NCBI RefSeq assembly: GCF_014773265.1
Contig: NZ_JACWMY010000003.1
Span: forward strand, 1 to 64,000
Source: Mucilaginibacter pankratovii
GTDB taxonomy: Bacteria; Bacteroidota; Bacteroidia; Sphingobacteriales; Sphingobacteriaceae
Direction of reading: 5' to 3'
Length of the DNA stretch: 64,000 nt
The position numbers and the translations under genes were made by a program. Below, piece after piece: positions 52,324 through 61,231 of this stretch (position 1 is its first letter; the number at the start of each line of letters is the position of its first letter). Under the pieces are notes generated by a model. That model saw nothing but the letters and a program-made list of their open reading frames with translations. It searched no databases and was not told the origin of the DNA.

Positions 52324-54432
52324 TTATTTATTTATCAACACCGCCCCATAATCCGCAAGGCTTTTAACCGCAAAATTCACCATTCCATTTTGCCAGGTGA
52401 ATTTTATAGGCTGATGCGTAGCCAACATTACTACCTCTTTCGGTTTAAAATCGCAACGGATCTTAAAATTTAATCCGTACACGGGTAAGGGCTCAAAATA
52501 GCTTGCGCCGCTAAAGCCGGTAATATTTACCAGGTGCAAGATCAGCCCGTCTCTTTTACTGCTCGCGGTGGCGTTGTTTTTGCCGTATTGCTGTACTATT
52601 ACTTCTACCTTTTCGGGCGCGTTGGTAATTACATCCTGCATGGCTTGGGGGTAAACATGCTCCATCACATCTAAAAAAATATTCTTGTGTTCCTGGTAGC
52701 CGTTTTGGTAATACAGGCGGCCAATGTTAAACGGTAATATTACCGCTGTGCCTTTCCCGTTTTTCTTCATCGCCATGGCATAATTGCCCGTTAGCGTATG
52801 CCCGCCAATAATCTCGGGCGGGCCGGGGCGGCCTTTGCTAAGGATAGGCAGGTAATGGCTGTCTGCAGCAGCGAGATCATATTGCGCCAGGTTGTATTTC
52901 AGCATGATCATGCGCTGCAACTTCAATCGCTTAAAAATGGCGGCGTTATCGGGCTGCAGGTAATTGCCGCTGCCATCGTAATCTTTGGCTATTGCCTTTG
53001 CTGCAAAAATATCCAGCAGGGCTTGCGGATTATCGCTCATTGCGGTGTTAGTGGCAATGATGTTACTGCCACGGGCAAGGGCATCTTTCAAAACCTGTAT
53101 GGCAGCCGCGGTGAGCCCGGTTGTTTCCGGCAGGATGATCAGTCCGTATTCTTTAATTTTATCCGCTTGGTTCTCTATCTGTTCGCTTACGATGATATCG
53201 AAGGGTATATGCGCTTCTTTCAGCATCAGCTGTATGCCGCGGTGCTCCTGCATGGGGAGGCCGCCGGGCCATAGTCCGGGTGCTATTAGCGCCACTTTTG
53301 CGGTGGAGGTATAATTTCCAAAATACTGCTCATGTTTTTTATGGAGCGCGTACACTTTGCTGATAACGCTAAAATTGCGTTCATCCTCGTAGCCCCGCAT
53401 ATCGCCCATCAGGCTCAGATCAAGCCCCGAACCGTTGGTAATATTTTCATACAAACGGATAGCAACCTCTGCAGGCTCCACCGCATTATACCTCGACTGA
53501 AACCCTATTTGCTGAATGCTGGCGTTGCTGATGATATGATCGGGGAAGGAATGCGAAGCGTTATTCACATTGTCCGATGCTGTGTACGGCCAGTATGGCA
53601 CGCCGTTATTGGCCTGCGATTCGTGGCGGATGATATCTACATACTTCTCGGTATAGGTGCAAATGGCTATCTGTCTGTTCTTTGATTTTACCAGGTCGTA
53701 CAGGCGTTTGGACCAATCGTCGCCGGTGTGCTTTTTAAATTCGAGGTATTTGATGTACGTGGGATCGGTTGGGTTTTCTTCGGTTGGAAGGGTTAGTCCG
53801 TGGCTATATTCGTAAAAGCGTTTCTTATCGGCTTCGTTCTGATCGATGCCGAGGTATTTGCCTTCGTAGGCATTGTTTACCTGGTAGCCGGGCATATTTA
53901 AAAAGATCCCGTCGATAGGGTACAGATCCATCACTTCGCCCATAATTTTAAACGCGCCCTGCTGTACATAAGGCGCGTTGATAGATACCGCGTACATATT
54001 GGTATTGATGATACGCTCGCCTTTTGGCGAAATATAGCACCAATCCGGGTGGGCCTTAAAAATACTTTCGTGCACGCGGCTAAAATCAAACCGAACGATC
54101 ACCTTAATACCTTTTTCGTGGCATTTACGCACCACATCGCCCAGCATGTTGGGTTTCATATAAGGGTTGGTGTATTGCAGATCGAGTTTTGTGGGATAAA
54201 ACGCCATAATGCCACCCGCGTTGATGATGAGTGTATTTGCCGAAAAATGCACCAGATCGGCCACCAGCGAATCAGGGTTCAGGGTAGCGGCTTCGTAATC
54301 GGGCAGGTTGGTTTGTATCACCCGCAGGTTATTTTGCTTCCACCAGGGTTTTTCAGGGACTGCCGCCTGTTTTTGAGCGCTTAGCGGTAGGCAATATAAC
54401 AGGCATAAAAGTATATAGGCTAATTTCTTCAT
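52324..54432 (-). CDS. Secreted hypothetical glycoside hydrolase (GHL6-type) with trimerisation-like domain
   Basis: A 702-residue protein with a signal peptide (cleavage near LPLSAQK). The first ~370 residues form a barrel resembling hypothetical glycosyl hydrolase 6 (NTLIINAGGIMAFYPTKLDL, GIKVIVRFDFSRVH, HPDWCYISPKGE, YPIDGIFLNMPGY). The second part (~375-620) is like the beta-galactosidase trimerisation/GATase fold (GLIILPETTGLTAAAIQVLK), followed by a C-terminal beta domain. It is probably a glycosidase of uncertain specificity. The start codon lies 8 bases after the truA stop, so the two genes share a transcript. Confidence 0.75.
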   Translation of the reverse strand: MKKLAYILLCLLYCLPLSAQKQAAVPEKPWWKQNNLRVIQTNLPDYEAATLNPDSLVADLVHFSANTLIINAGGIMAFYPTKLDLQYTNPYMKPNMLGDVVRKCHEKGIKVIVRFDFSRVHESIFKAHPDWCYISPKGERIINTNMYAVSINAPYVQQGAFKIMGEVMDLYPIDGIFLNMPGYQVNNAYEGKYLGIDQNEADKKRFYEYSHGLTLPTEENPTDPTYIKYLEFKKHTGDDWSKRLYDLVKSKNRQIAICTYTEKYVDIIRHESQANNGVPYWPYTASDNVNNASHSFPDHIISNASIQQIGFQSRYNAVEPAEVAIRLYENITNGSGLDLSLMGDMRGYEDERNFSVISKVYALHKKHEQYFGNYTSTAKVALIAPGLWPGGLPMQEHRGIQLMLKEAHIPFDIIVSEQIENQADKIKEYGLIILPETTGLTAAAIQVLKDALARGSNIIATNTAMSDNPQALLDIFAAKAIAKDYDGSGNYLQPDNAAIFKRLKLQRMIMLKYNLAQYDLAAADSHYLPILSKGRPGPPEIIGGHTLTGNYAMAMKKNGKGTAVILPFNIGRLYYQNGYQEHKNIFLDVMEHVYPQAMQDVITNAPEKVEVIVQQYGKNNATASSKRDGLILHLVNITGFSGASYFEPLPVYGLNFKIRCDFKPKEVVMLATHQPIKFTWQNGMVNFAVKSLADYGAVLINK

Positions 54433-54440
54433 CAGGTAGT

Positions 54441-55250
54441 TTAACTATTGGTTACCCATCCATTTGCCCCGCCGGCAAGCATCTGGGTAAAATCGCTGCG
54501 TAGCGGCAGATCTAAGTACGGGTACTTTATTTTACTAAGATACAATCCCTGCGGATAGGCTGGTTTGATCAACTGCAGCAATTGCGGATTGATGAGGTGT
54601 GCCTCAAATTCATCAACGCTTAATTTGCCGGTACCTATCTCCATCAGCTTACCGGTGATAATGCGCACCATGCGCCCTAAAAAGCGGTTCGCCGAAATAT
54701 GGAATCGCAGCCTATCACCCGTGCTATCGATAAAGATCGTTGCTTCGCTGATGTTGCAGATGGTGTGCTCGTTCCGGCCAGGCATTTTGCAAAAGGCGTG
54801 ATAATCGGTATAGTTGAGCAATAACCCGGCGGCGCGCTGCATGTTGCTTACATCCCAATCCTTAACCAGGTACATCGAACTAAAATTGCTCAGAAAAGGG
54901 TCTTTATAGGTATGGATAAAATAATCGTAGCTGCGCTCGGTGGCGTCAAAGCGGGCGTGTGGCAGGCCCTCCATGGGGATGATGTCAAAAACCGAGATAT
55001 CATCCGGCAGGATATTGTTCATCCGGAAGACCAGGTCGAAATCCCAGGGCTCATCTGCATCCATATGGAAAAAGAACTGGCTGGCATGTACCTGCGCATC
55101 GGTGCGGCCGCAACCGGTTATGTAAGTTGGTTTTTTAAATACCTGGCTAAGGCAGGCCTCTAAAACCTGCTGAACGCTGATGCCGTCCGGGTGTTTTTGC
55201 CAGCCGTGGTAATTGGTGCCGAGGTAACCGATATGAAAAAAGTAGCGCAA
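54441..55250 (-). CDS. truA: tRNA pseudouridine(38-40) synthase
   Basis: A ~269-residue TruA. YFFHIGYLGTNYHGWQ is the N-terminal signature, and the catalytic aspartate lies in GCGRTDAQVHA; FHISANRFLGRMVRIITGKLMEIG is the C-terminal signature. It makes pseudouridine at positions 38-40 of the tRNA anticodon arm. The frame extends 44 codons further to an ATG at 55382, but those residues are unlike TruA and would overlap the divergent GNAT gene. TTG at 55250, just before RYFFHIGY, is therefore chosen with moderate confidence. It is co-directional with the GHL6 gene 8 bases downstream. Confidence 0.9.
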   Translation of the reverse strand: MRYFFHIGYLGTNYHGWQKHPDGISVQQVLEACLSQVFKKPTYITGCGRTDAQVHASQFFFHMDADEPWDFDLVFRMNNILPDDISVFDIIPMEGLPHARFDATERSYDYFIHTYKDPFLSNFSSMYLVKDWDVSNMQRAAGLLLNYTDYHAFCKMPGRNEHTICNISEATIFIDSTGDRLRFHISANRFLGRMVRIITGKLMEIGTGKLSVDEFEAHLINPQLLQLIKPAYPQGLYLSKIKYPYLDLPLRSDFTQMLAGGANGWVTNS

Positions 55251-55373
55251 GTTGTTGAGGATAGACGGGTAAAAATAATCATTTAGGCGCGGCGTGTCAT
55301 TATTATGTCCCGTTTTAATTGCGCGTTTGGGCGTACCTATCTTTTTTGTACTATTACCCCATAGTATAAACAC

Positions 55374-56054
55374 ATGGACCACGTACTGGATAACCCCGCC
55401 TGGAACGCCCTAATTTCGGGCAATAAAAATCTCGCCAAGGGTAGCGGGCAGATCAGGTATTTTGACGAGGAGGTTTCGCCCTTTGTTGGCTTCGAAGAAA
55501 ACACCGCGGCTAACTTTCAGCAGCTGTATGAGTTGGCGCCTGCCGATAGGGCCTACGGCTTTATCTCGCCTGTAGAAATGGAGATCCCCGCGCCCTGGCA
55601 AGTGCCGCTGTACATCAGGTGTTTGCAGATGGTGCATAACCAAAGCACTGTTGACGCCATTGACGCGCAGGCAGAACTTGTCCCTTTAACCGAAGCGCAC
55701 GTGCCGCAAATGCTGGCCCTGACCAAGCTCACCAACCCCGGCCCCTTTGCAGCACGTACTATTGATTTTGGGCATTACCACGGCATATTTGATGGCGATA
55801 ACCTGGTTGCCATGGCTGGGCAGCGCATGCATGTGTTTAATTATGCCGAAGCCAGCGCTGTTTGTACACACCCCGATTACCTGGGGCGCGGCTACGCAAA
55901 AAAAGTATTGCAATTCCAGGTGAAGCGGATCCTCGCCGCCGGGGAGATCCCGTTTTTACATGTACGTTATGATAATAAGCGCGCCATCCGGGTTTACGAA
56001 AGCCTGGGCTTTGTTACCCGGAAAACCATTCATTTTTATATCATTAAAAAATAG
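55374..56054 (+). CDS. GNAT family N-acetyltransferase
   Basis: A 226-residue protein. The C-terminal half (~100-226) is a FR47/GNAT domain: AVCTHPDYLGRGYAKKVLQFQ contains the acetyl-CoA loop, and FLHVRYDNKRAIRVYESLGFVTRKTIHFY is the typical last strand-helix set. The N-terminal ~100 residues have no motif I recognise. The substrate is unknown. It is divergent from truA. Confidence 0.85.
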   Translation: MDHVLDNPAWNALISGNKNLAKGSGQIRYFDEEVSPFVGFEENTAANFQQLYELAPADRAYGFISPVEMEIPAPWQVPLYIRCLQMVHNQSTVDAIDAQAELVPLTEAHVPQMLALTKLTNPGPFAARTIDFGHYHGIFDGDNLVAMAGQRMHVFNYAEASAVCTHPDYLGRGYAKKVLQFQVKRILAAGEIPFLHVRYDNKRAIRVYESLGFVTRKTIHFYIIKK

Positions 56055-56245
56055 CGCCGGTTTCAATTAGGATAAAAAAGTTTACAAAAGTTAACACAAT
56101 TCCAGATGTTAACTTTATAAAATACTATCAATCAGTAAGTTATATTTTTGCGGGGTTAACATAGGTATACAAGCTTTTATAGTGCTTTAGTGTACACATA
56201 GCCTTTAACCTATATGCTATTGGCAAGCACTCTCCGGCAAACTAA

Positions 56246-56536
56246 CTACCCTCTCGCCCGGTTGCGCCCGCTTTCTATGTAGGTCTTTATTTCCTCTACG
56301 TCGTCTTTAGTGAAGCCGTGCGCCTCCACCTTATTACCGCTATGGTAAAAACGGATTGTGGAAAAGCCTATTAGCGGCGTATCTATTTCAACCGCCGATA
56401 TGCTTTCGTAAGCAATGGTTGTGGTATCGCTGCTAAACAAGCCGGGGATCTTAATGGTAACGCCGTTCTCTTCGGTATAAATTTCGGCGGGGAATACTTT
56501 ATTGCCTTCAGACAGGCGCGATGCGGTGTATTTCAT
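56246..56536 (-). CDS. Small PH-like protein, function unknown
   Basis: A 96-residue protein without a signal or membrane segment. The alternating strands followed by a C-terminal helix (EIYTEENGVTIKIPGLF, TTIAYESISAVEID, TIRFYHSGNKVEAHGF, KDDVEEIKTYIES) resemble a bacterial PH-like domain. It is a single gene with no partner in view, and I do not recognise a specific family. Confidence 0.6.
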   Translation of the reverse strand: MKYTASRLSEGNKVFPAEIYTEENGVTIKIPGLFSSDTTTIAYESISAVEIDTPLIGFSTIRFYHSGNKVEAHGFTKDDVEEIKTYIESGRNRARG

Positions 56537-56760
56537 GGTGATTTAATGTTTATTAACAGCAGCAAATATAAGGCCTTTGCAGGTGATTATATTTGGCCGC
56601 ATTTATCCTAAACGTAATACCGGTTTGTATGTTTTACCATACAGTAAAATAGGCACTGAATGCCTGTTAAAGGCGGTTTTCTTTAAAAATATACCCTCTC
56701 GAATTTTGGCATTGTTCTTATTATATCTAAGTATCAACTAAAACAAAAAACGCTAAGAAT

Positions 56761-56907
56761 ATGAAAACTTCAGTACACACCACTATCCTGTTAAAAGCAT
56801 TCGATATTGAATTGAAAAGAATCATAGACGCCGACCTGCAGAAATACAAAGCCGAGCAGCAACGCAAAAAGAACCTCTCGTTTATAAAACAACTACTGGC
56901 TGCTTAA
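56761..56907 (+). CDS. Small basic protein of 48 residues, hypothetical
   Basis: ATG at 56761 opens a 48-codon frame (MKTSVHTTILLKAFDIEL...) rich in Lys, Glu and Gln, predicted as a single helix ending QLLAA. It is preceded by an AT-rich promoter-like region and followed by a stem-loop at 56957-56985. The codon use looks coding, but no family is recognised, so it could also be chance. Confidence 0.4.
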   Translation: MKTSVHTTILLKAFDIELKRIIDADLQKYKAEQQRKKNLSFIKQLLAA

Positions 56908-56956
56908 CCGCATCCGGTTCGATATATAAGCGGGTGCCCTTACAGGGCCCCACCGC

Positions 56957-56985
56957 AAACCTCAAGTTTAACATTTGGGGTTTTT
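56957..56985 (+). terminator. Terminator-like stem-loop after the small gene
   Basis: AAACCTCAA pairs with TTTGGGGTTT (one wobble pair) around an 8-base loop, followed by a short T-run. It supports a transcript ending between the small frame and the exonuclease gene. Confidence 0.5.
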
Positions 56986-57081
56986 GCATTTATACGCTGC
57001 ACATACTTTTATCTTTTGCAGCGTTTTGATAGCTTTGATACCGTGGTCGCATCTATCCGCCACATCCCCAAAACAGCCCAT

Positions 57082-57858
57082 ATGAAAATAGCTACCTATA
57101 ATGTTAACGGTGTAAATGGCCGGCTGCCGGTATTACTGCGCTGGCTGCAGGAAACCCAGCCCGACGTGGTTTGCCTGCAGGAACTAAAAGCACCACAGGA
57201 GAATTTTCCGCTGCAAGCTATAAACGATGCCGGTTACAATGCCATTTGGCACGGGCAAAAAAGCTGGAACGGCGTTGCCATACTGGCCCGCGGCCTGGAA
57301 ATTAAAGAGCTGCGCCAGGGCCTGCCCGGCGACCCGGAAGATATACAAAGCCGCTACATAGAAGCGGTTATTAACGATGTGGTTATCGGCTGCCTGTACT
57401 TACCAAACGGCAACCCTGCGCCGGGGCCAAAGTTTGATTATAAACTGGGCTGGTTTCAGCGCCTGGCCAGCCATGCCGCCGGGCTGATCGCATCGGGCTT
57501 GCCTGTGGTTTTAACGGGCGATTATAATGTGATGCCCACCGAGCTGGACGTATACAAACCCGAGCGCTGGCTGGACGATGCGCTTTTTAGACCCGAAACC
57601 CGGCTGGCCTTTAAAAACCTGGTAGACCAGGGCTGGACAGATGCCCTGCGCAAGCTTTACCCCGATGAAGTGATCTACACTTTTTTTGATTATTTCCGCA
57701 ACGCGTACGGCCGTAACGCCGGTTTACGTATCGACCACTTTTTGCTGAGCCCCAGCCTGGAGGGTCGCCTGTTGGCCGCCGGGGTTGACCGCCACGTACG
57801 CGGCTGGGAAAAAACCAGCGACCACTGCCCCGTTTGGATAGAACTTGGAGGTGAGTAA
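57082..57858 (+). CDS. xth: Exodeoxyribonuclease III
   Basis: A 258-residue enzyme of the exonuclease III/AP-endonuclease family. The metal and catalytic blocks are complete: IATYNVNGVNGRL, VCLQELKAP, GDYNVMPTELDVY, GLRIDHFLLS and SDHCPVWIEL. It repairs abasic sites and trims 3' ends in the cytoplasm. The frame opens earlier with a TTG at 57016, but ATG 57082 gives the family N-terminus (MKIATYNVNG). TATCTTTTG just upstream (about 57010) could be the -7 box with one extra base. A bidirectional terminator follows. Confidence 0.93.
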   Translation: MKIATYNVNGVNGRLPVLLRWLQETQPDVVCLQELKAPQENFPLQAINDAGYNAIWHGQKSWNGVAILARGLEIKELRQGLPGDPEDIQSRYIEAVINDVVIGCLYLPNGNPAPGPKFDYKLGWFQRLASHAAGLIASGLPVVLTGDYNVMPTELDVYKPERWLDDALFRPETRLAFKNLVDQGWTDALRKLYPDEVIYTFFDYFRNAYGRNAGLRIDHFLLSPSLEGRLLAAGVDRHVRGWEKTSDHCPVWIELGGE

Positions 57859-57863
57859 AAACA

Positions 57864-57896
57864 AAGCAGGCATCCAACTAAGTTGAATGCCTGCTT
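57864..57896. terminator. Bidirectional terminator
   Basis: AAGCAGGCAT and ATGCCTGCTT form a 10-bp stem, extended by CAAC/GTTG after one mismatch, around a 3-base loop. T-rich tracts follow on both strands. It lies between the convergent xth and serine hydrolase genes. Confidence 0.85.
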
Positions 57897-57917
57897 GCAC
57901 TATTTTTTGTTTTGGTA

Positions 57918-59402
57918 TTAATTGCTAAGCGCCTTTATTCTTTCGGCGGCGTTTTTGTTACCTGGGTTTAAAGCCAGCGACTTTTGATAGTTTAAAAGCG
58001 ATTCTTTATTATTCCCGGTGATCTCAAGCGCTTCGCCCAGGCTATCGTAAGCGTTTGCGCTCTTTGGATAAAGAGCGGTGTTCAGTTTAAATATGGCAAC
58101 CGCTTCTGCTGGCTTTTTCTGGCCAAGCAATTGGTATCCCCAGCCATTCAGCTCATCTTCCTGCAAATCTAAGTCTGGTGTTTGTTTTTTCAGTTTTACA
58201 GCTATAGGTATCGCTTTGCTAAACCCTTGCTTTATCAATTCAGCACGTAGTTTTTTTACCGATGGCGATAAGCCAAACCCATTGATCTCGTGCATTTCGG
58301 GGATGTAGTATCCGGCAATCTCATCAACAAATTGCTCTGGGTTTGCGCCCATCAGGTTGCTCAGCACCACAATAGAAAGGTCATCTTTTAAATAAACAAA
58401 CACCGCGTTTCTTCCGCCGCCAACGGGGCCAACAGCTGGGTGCTCTTCACGCGTAACCGTTGGCCAGCCCAGCGCGTAGCCATTAGTAAGCTGGTTAAAG
58501 CCGCCTATTTTGCCGTTATTTAAAATAGCGGGCTGCCACATGGCTTGGATGCTTGCTTCATTTTTTAACAGCTTGCCGCTTTTAAGCGCAATTATCCAGT
58601 TACCCATATCTGTAGCCGTTGATAAAATGCCTGCAGCGGTGCGGAAGAACACCGGAAACTGCATGTAACCTACGCCGGGGCTATTGCGGATGAAGCGGTT
58701 CCCTACGTGCTTAACATTGGTATAGGCACCCGCCGAGTTAGGAATAATATCGAACGAATCGCCAAACCTTGTCAGCTTCATCCCGGCCACTTTAAACTGC
58801 CTCTCCTCAATAAATTTTGTGAAGTGCATGCCGCTTAGCTTTGTAATGATCTGCCCGATGAGTACATAGCCTGTTTGATTATAGGCAAACTTTTCGCCCG
58901 TTTTAAACTCCATCGGCAGGGCTTTTACTTGTTTCATGGCCGCTTGTTCGTCGCCATTGCCCATTACTTGTTCTGTTTCATCCAAAATATCCGGCAAGCC
59001 CGATGTATGGGTTAAAACCTGCTGTATGGTTATTTGTTGCCATGCAGCCGGTAGACTATCTATATAAGTAGAAACCCGATCCGAGATTTTTAATTTCCCT
59101 TCTTCGGCTAATTGCATTACCGCTACACCCACAAAGGCTTTGGTGATAGAATTGATGGAGAAGATGCTCTGATCGGTAGCCGCGATAGCGTTCTCGGGGT
59201 TGGCAATACCATAGCTTTTAAGCTTGACGATCTTCCCTTGCCTTACCACAGCCAGCTGCAGTGCGGGGATATGCTTCTGCTGCATTTTAGTTTTTACAAA
59301 AACGTCGATACTATCGGGTGTCGCCGCGTTTTGTGCGTGGGATAGGTATGGTAAAGATAATAAGCCAATGAGCAATGCGGAGGTGATGTATTTAAGGTTC
59401 AT
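57918..59402 (-). CDS. Secreted serine hydrolase (class C beta-lactamase fold) with TPR tail
   Basis: A 494-residue protein with a signal peptide (cleavage near LSHAQNA). The serine beta-lactamase/D-alanine peptidase-like fold covers ~30-370: the SxxK motif is Ser85-I-T-Lys88 in NSITKAF. The second motif reads YNQ where Y-x-N is usual, and the third region reads GPVGG where HxG is usual. Two or three TPR repeats fill ~400-490 (LGQKKPAEAVAIFKLNTALYP, AYDSLGEALEITGN). It is more likely a peptidase or esterase than a beta-lactamase; the substrate is unknown. Confidence 0.82.
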   Translation of the reverse strand: MNLKYITSALLIGLLSLPYLSHAQNAATPDSIDVFVKTKMQQKHIPALQLAVVRQGKIVKLKSYGIANPENAIAATDQSIFSINSITKAFVGVAVMQLAEEGKLKISDRVSTYIDSLPAAWQQITIQQVLTHTSGLPDILDETEQVMGNGDEQAAMKQVKALPMEFKTGEKFAYNQTGYVLIGQIITKLSGMHFTKFIEERQFKVAGMKLTRFGDSFDIIPNSAGAYTNVKHVGNRFIRNSPGVGYMQFPVFFRTAAGILSTATDMGNWIIALKSGKLLKNEASIQAMWQPAILNNGKIGGFNQLTNGYALGWPTVTREEHPAVGPVGGGRNAVFVYLKDDLSIVVLSNLMGANPEQFVDEIAGYYIPEMHEINGFGLSPSVKKLRAELIKQGFSKAIPIAVKLKKQTPDLDLQEDELNGWGYQLLGQKKPAEAVAIFKLNTALYPKSANAYDSLGEALEITGNNKESLLNYQKSLALNPGNKNAAERIKALSN

Positions 59403-59549
59403 GGTATGCGAATTTATACAATTAGGATAGCCTGCAACACTTTATGTTACAAACCAATCGGCAAAGCGCTCAATAGCAGGGTGTTTAAAAAAATACAAAA
59501 TATTCAGACCGGAAATAATAAGCCCGCTACTCTTCCTTATATTTATCAC

Positions 59550-60020
59550 ATGAAGATCACCGGTCAAATATTCCTGAAGTCATTTCTGCTGTGTGTTATA
59601 GCCACCTGCCTTGCATTGGGATTGAGTTCCTTTCATAGATCTGTAAAAGCACCGGTAAATACCGTATCTGCTGATTCTCTTTTCGGCGATCAAAAGGTAA
59701 GAGAGGTGCTAACTTCCCAGCAATTGTTTATGGTTAAGGTAAGCCCGGTAAAAGGGAAGAACGCCAAAAAAGGCCTGTTTGATTTTAAAGCCGAGCTCCG
59801 CGACGCTTTCATGGTGATCCTTTATGATAAAGATACATCCCGTACCGAATTGGATTGGGTGATGTGCCCCGATGGCAAATGCCCCATAGCAACAACTTAC
59901 AGGTCTGGTACCCCGGGCTATAAGCAACTCGATGTTTGGATTGCCAATGCCCGGAAAAGTAACGCCGAATCAAAAAAACGGTTGGAAAGCCTGGCACGCC
60001 GTGCCGTTAAAACAAAATAG
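59550..60020 (+). CDS. Exported hypothetical protein
   Basis: A 156-residue protein whose N-terminus (MKITGQIFLKSFLLCVIATCLALGLSSF) is a signal peptide or membrane anchor. The rest is polar with one CPDGKC pair (about residues 111-116), a possible disulfide. No family is recognised. The frame is open upstream to 59406, but ATG 59550 places the signal sequence at the start. The gene is divergent from the serine hydrolase. Confidence 0.6.
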   Translation: MKITGQIFLKSFLLCVIATCLALGLSSFHRSVKAPVNTVSADSLFGDQKVREVLTSQQLFMVKVSPVKGKNAKKGLFDFKAELRDAFMVILYDKDTSRTELDWVMCPDGKCPIATTYRSGTPGYKQLDVWIANARKSNAESKKRLESLARRAVKTK

Positions 60021-60087
60021 TATAAAACATCCTCTCATTTTTAAACCCCCAAGTTGATTTTCTATCAGCGGGTTTTAATTTTAATGA

Positions 60088-60095
60088 TACTTTTG
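60088..60095 (+). promoter_or_regulatory. -7 box TACTTTTG before the acyltransferase gene
   Basis: An exact TAnnTTTG match 21 bases before the ATG at 60117. It lies inside the longer open frame and thereby favours the later start. Confidence 0.4.
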
Positions 60096-60116
60096 GCTCC
60101 GTCTATACCTATAAAC

Positions 60117-61196
60117 ATGAGCACACTGAGCCCGGAGACCTTAAAAAGCAAACAACATTTCCAAATTCTTGATGGAATGCGCGGCGTGGCGGCGCTCGCT
60201 GTTGTGCTATTTCATTTTATTGAAGTAGTTTATACCGACTACAGCCAGAATTTTATCGGCCATGGTTTTTTGGCGGTCGACTTTTTCTTTTGCTTATCGG
60301 GCTTTGTTATTGGCTATGCCTATGATAACCGTATAGGCAAAATGGGCGTATGGGAATTTTTTAAATCGAGGCTGATCCGTTTACATCCGCTGGTTGTTAT
60401 AGGTTCGGTATTAGCGCTGCTTGGCTTTTTTTTCGATCCCATTGTTGCCGTGGCAGATGCTTACAATGCAGGTAAGATTACCTTAATATTTCTTTGCTCC
60501 CTTTTAATGATTCCCTACCCGGTGGTGGCAGAACGGTATTTCAACCTCTTTAACTTAAATGCGCCGGCCTGGTCGTTATTTTGGGAGTATGTAGCCAATA
60601 TACTTTATGCGTTGGTACTATACAGGCTTAACCGTAAATGGCTGATATTGCCCGCGCTATTAGCCGCGGCCGGCATTTTCTATGTGGCCAGCCACTCGGG
60701 GAATTTAATGGGCGGCTGGAGTGGCGGCACCTTTTGGGACGGCGGGATCCGCATAGCCTATTCATTCTTGGCAGGTTTACTTGTTTACCGCTATAACATC
60801 ATTATCAAAAACAGGCTTGGCTTTTTAGGATTGGCGGTGCTGTTGTTTCTGGCATTTGTAATGCCTTTTGGCAGCTGGAACTGGTTAACCGAGCCATTGG
60901 TTGTACTGGTTTATTTCCCTTTGCTTGTTTCATTAGGGGCCGGAGCTACGCTTAAACCCGGGTTAACCAAGATCTGTATCTTCTCGGGCAATATTTCTTA
61001 CCCGCTGTACATGACGCACTATACCTTTATCTGGATCTTCGCCAACTATAACACCAAGTATAAACCATCGGTAAGCCAGCTGGAATATATTATCCCCATT
61101 AGTATGCTGCTCTTGTTGGGTTTTGCCTGGCTGGTAATGGTAGTTTTTGATATGCCCCTGCGCAAATATTTAACGGCTAAACGCAAACAGGCATAG
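60117..61196 (+). CDS. Membrane acyltransferase, OafA/YrhL-like (acyltransferase 3)
   Basis: A 359-residue protein with about ten membrane helices. LDGMRGVAALAVVLFHF contains the arginine and histidine typical of the acyltransferase 3 family, and DFFFCLSGFVIGYAYDNR follows as usual. These proteins transfer acetyl or other acyl groups onto extracytoplasmic sugars. The acceptor is unknown. ATG 60117 is preferred because it gives the normal N-terminus and lies after a -7 box. Confidence 0.88.
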   Translation: MSTLSPETLKSKQHFQILDGMRGVAALAVVLFHFIEVVYTDYSQNFIGHGFLAVDFFFCLSGFVIGYAYDNRIGKMGVWEFFKSRLIRLHPLVVIGSVLALLGFFFDPIVAVADAYNAGKITLIFLCSLLMIPYPVVAERYFNLFNLNAPAWSLFWEYVANILYALVLYRLNRKWLILPALLAAAGIFYVASHSGNLMGGWSGGTFWDGGIRIAYSFLAGLLVYRYNIIIKNRLGFLGLAVLLFLAFVMPFGSWNWLTEPLVVLVYFPLLVSLGAGATLKPGLTKICIFSGNISYPLYMTHYTFIWIFANYNTKYKPSVSQLEYIIPISMLLLLGFAWLVMVVFDMPLRKYLTAKRKQA

Positions 61197-61231
61197 GCTG
61201 TAAACTGGCTACATTTCCACAGCGAGCGGCT

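Noticed and set aside
57918..59402. Antibiotic-resistance class C beta-lactamase
   Set aside because: Second and third motifs depart from true beta-lactamases and a TPR tail is present, so resistance is not supported.
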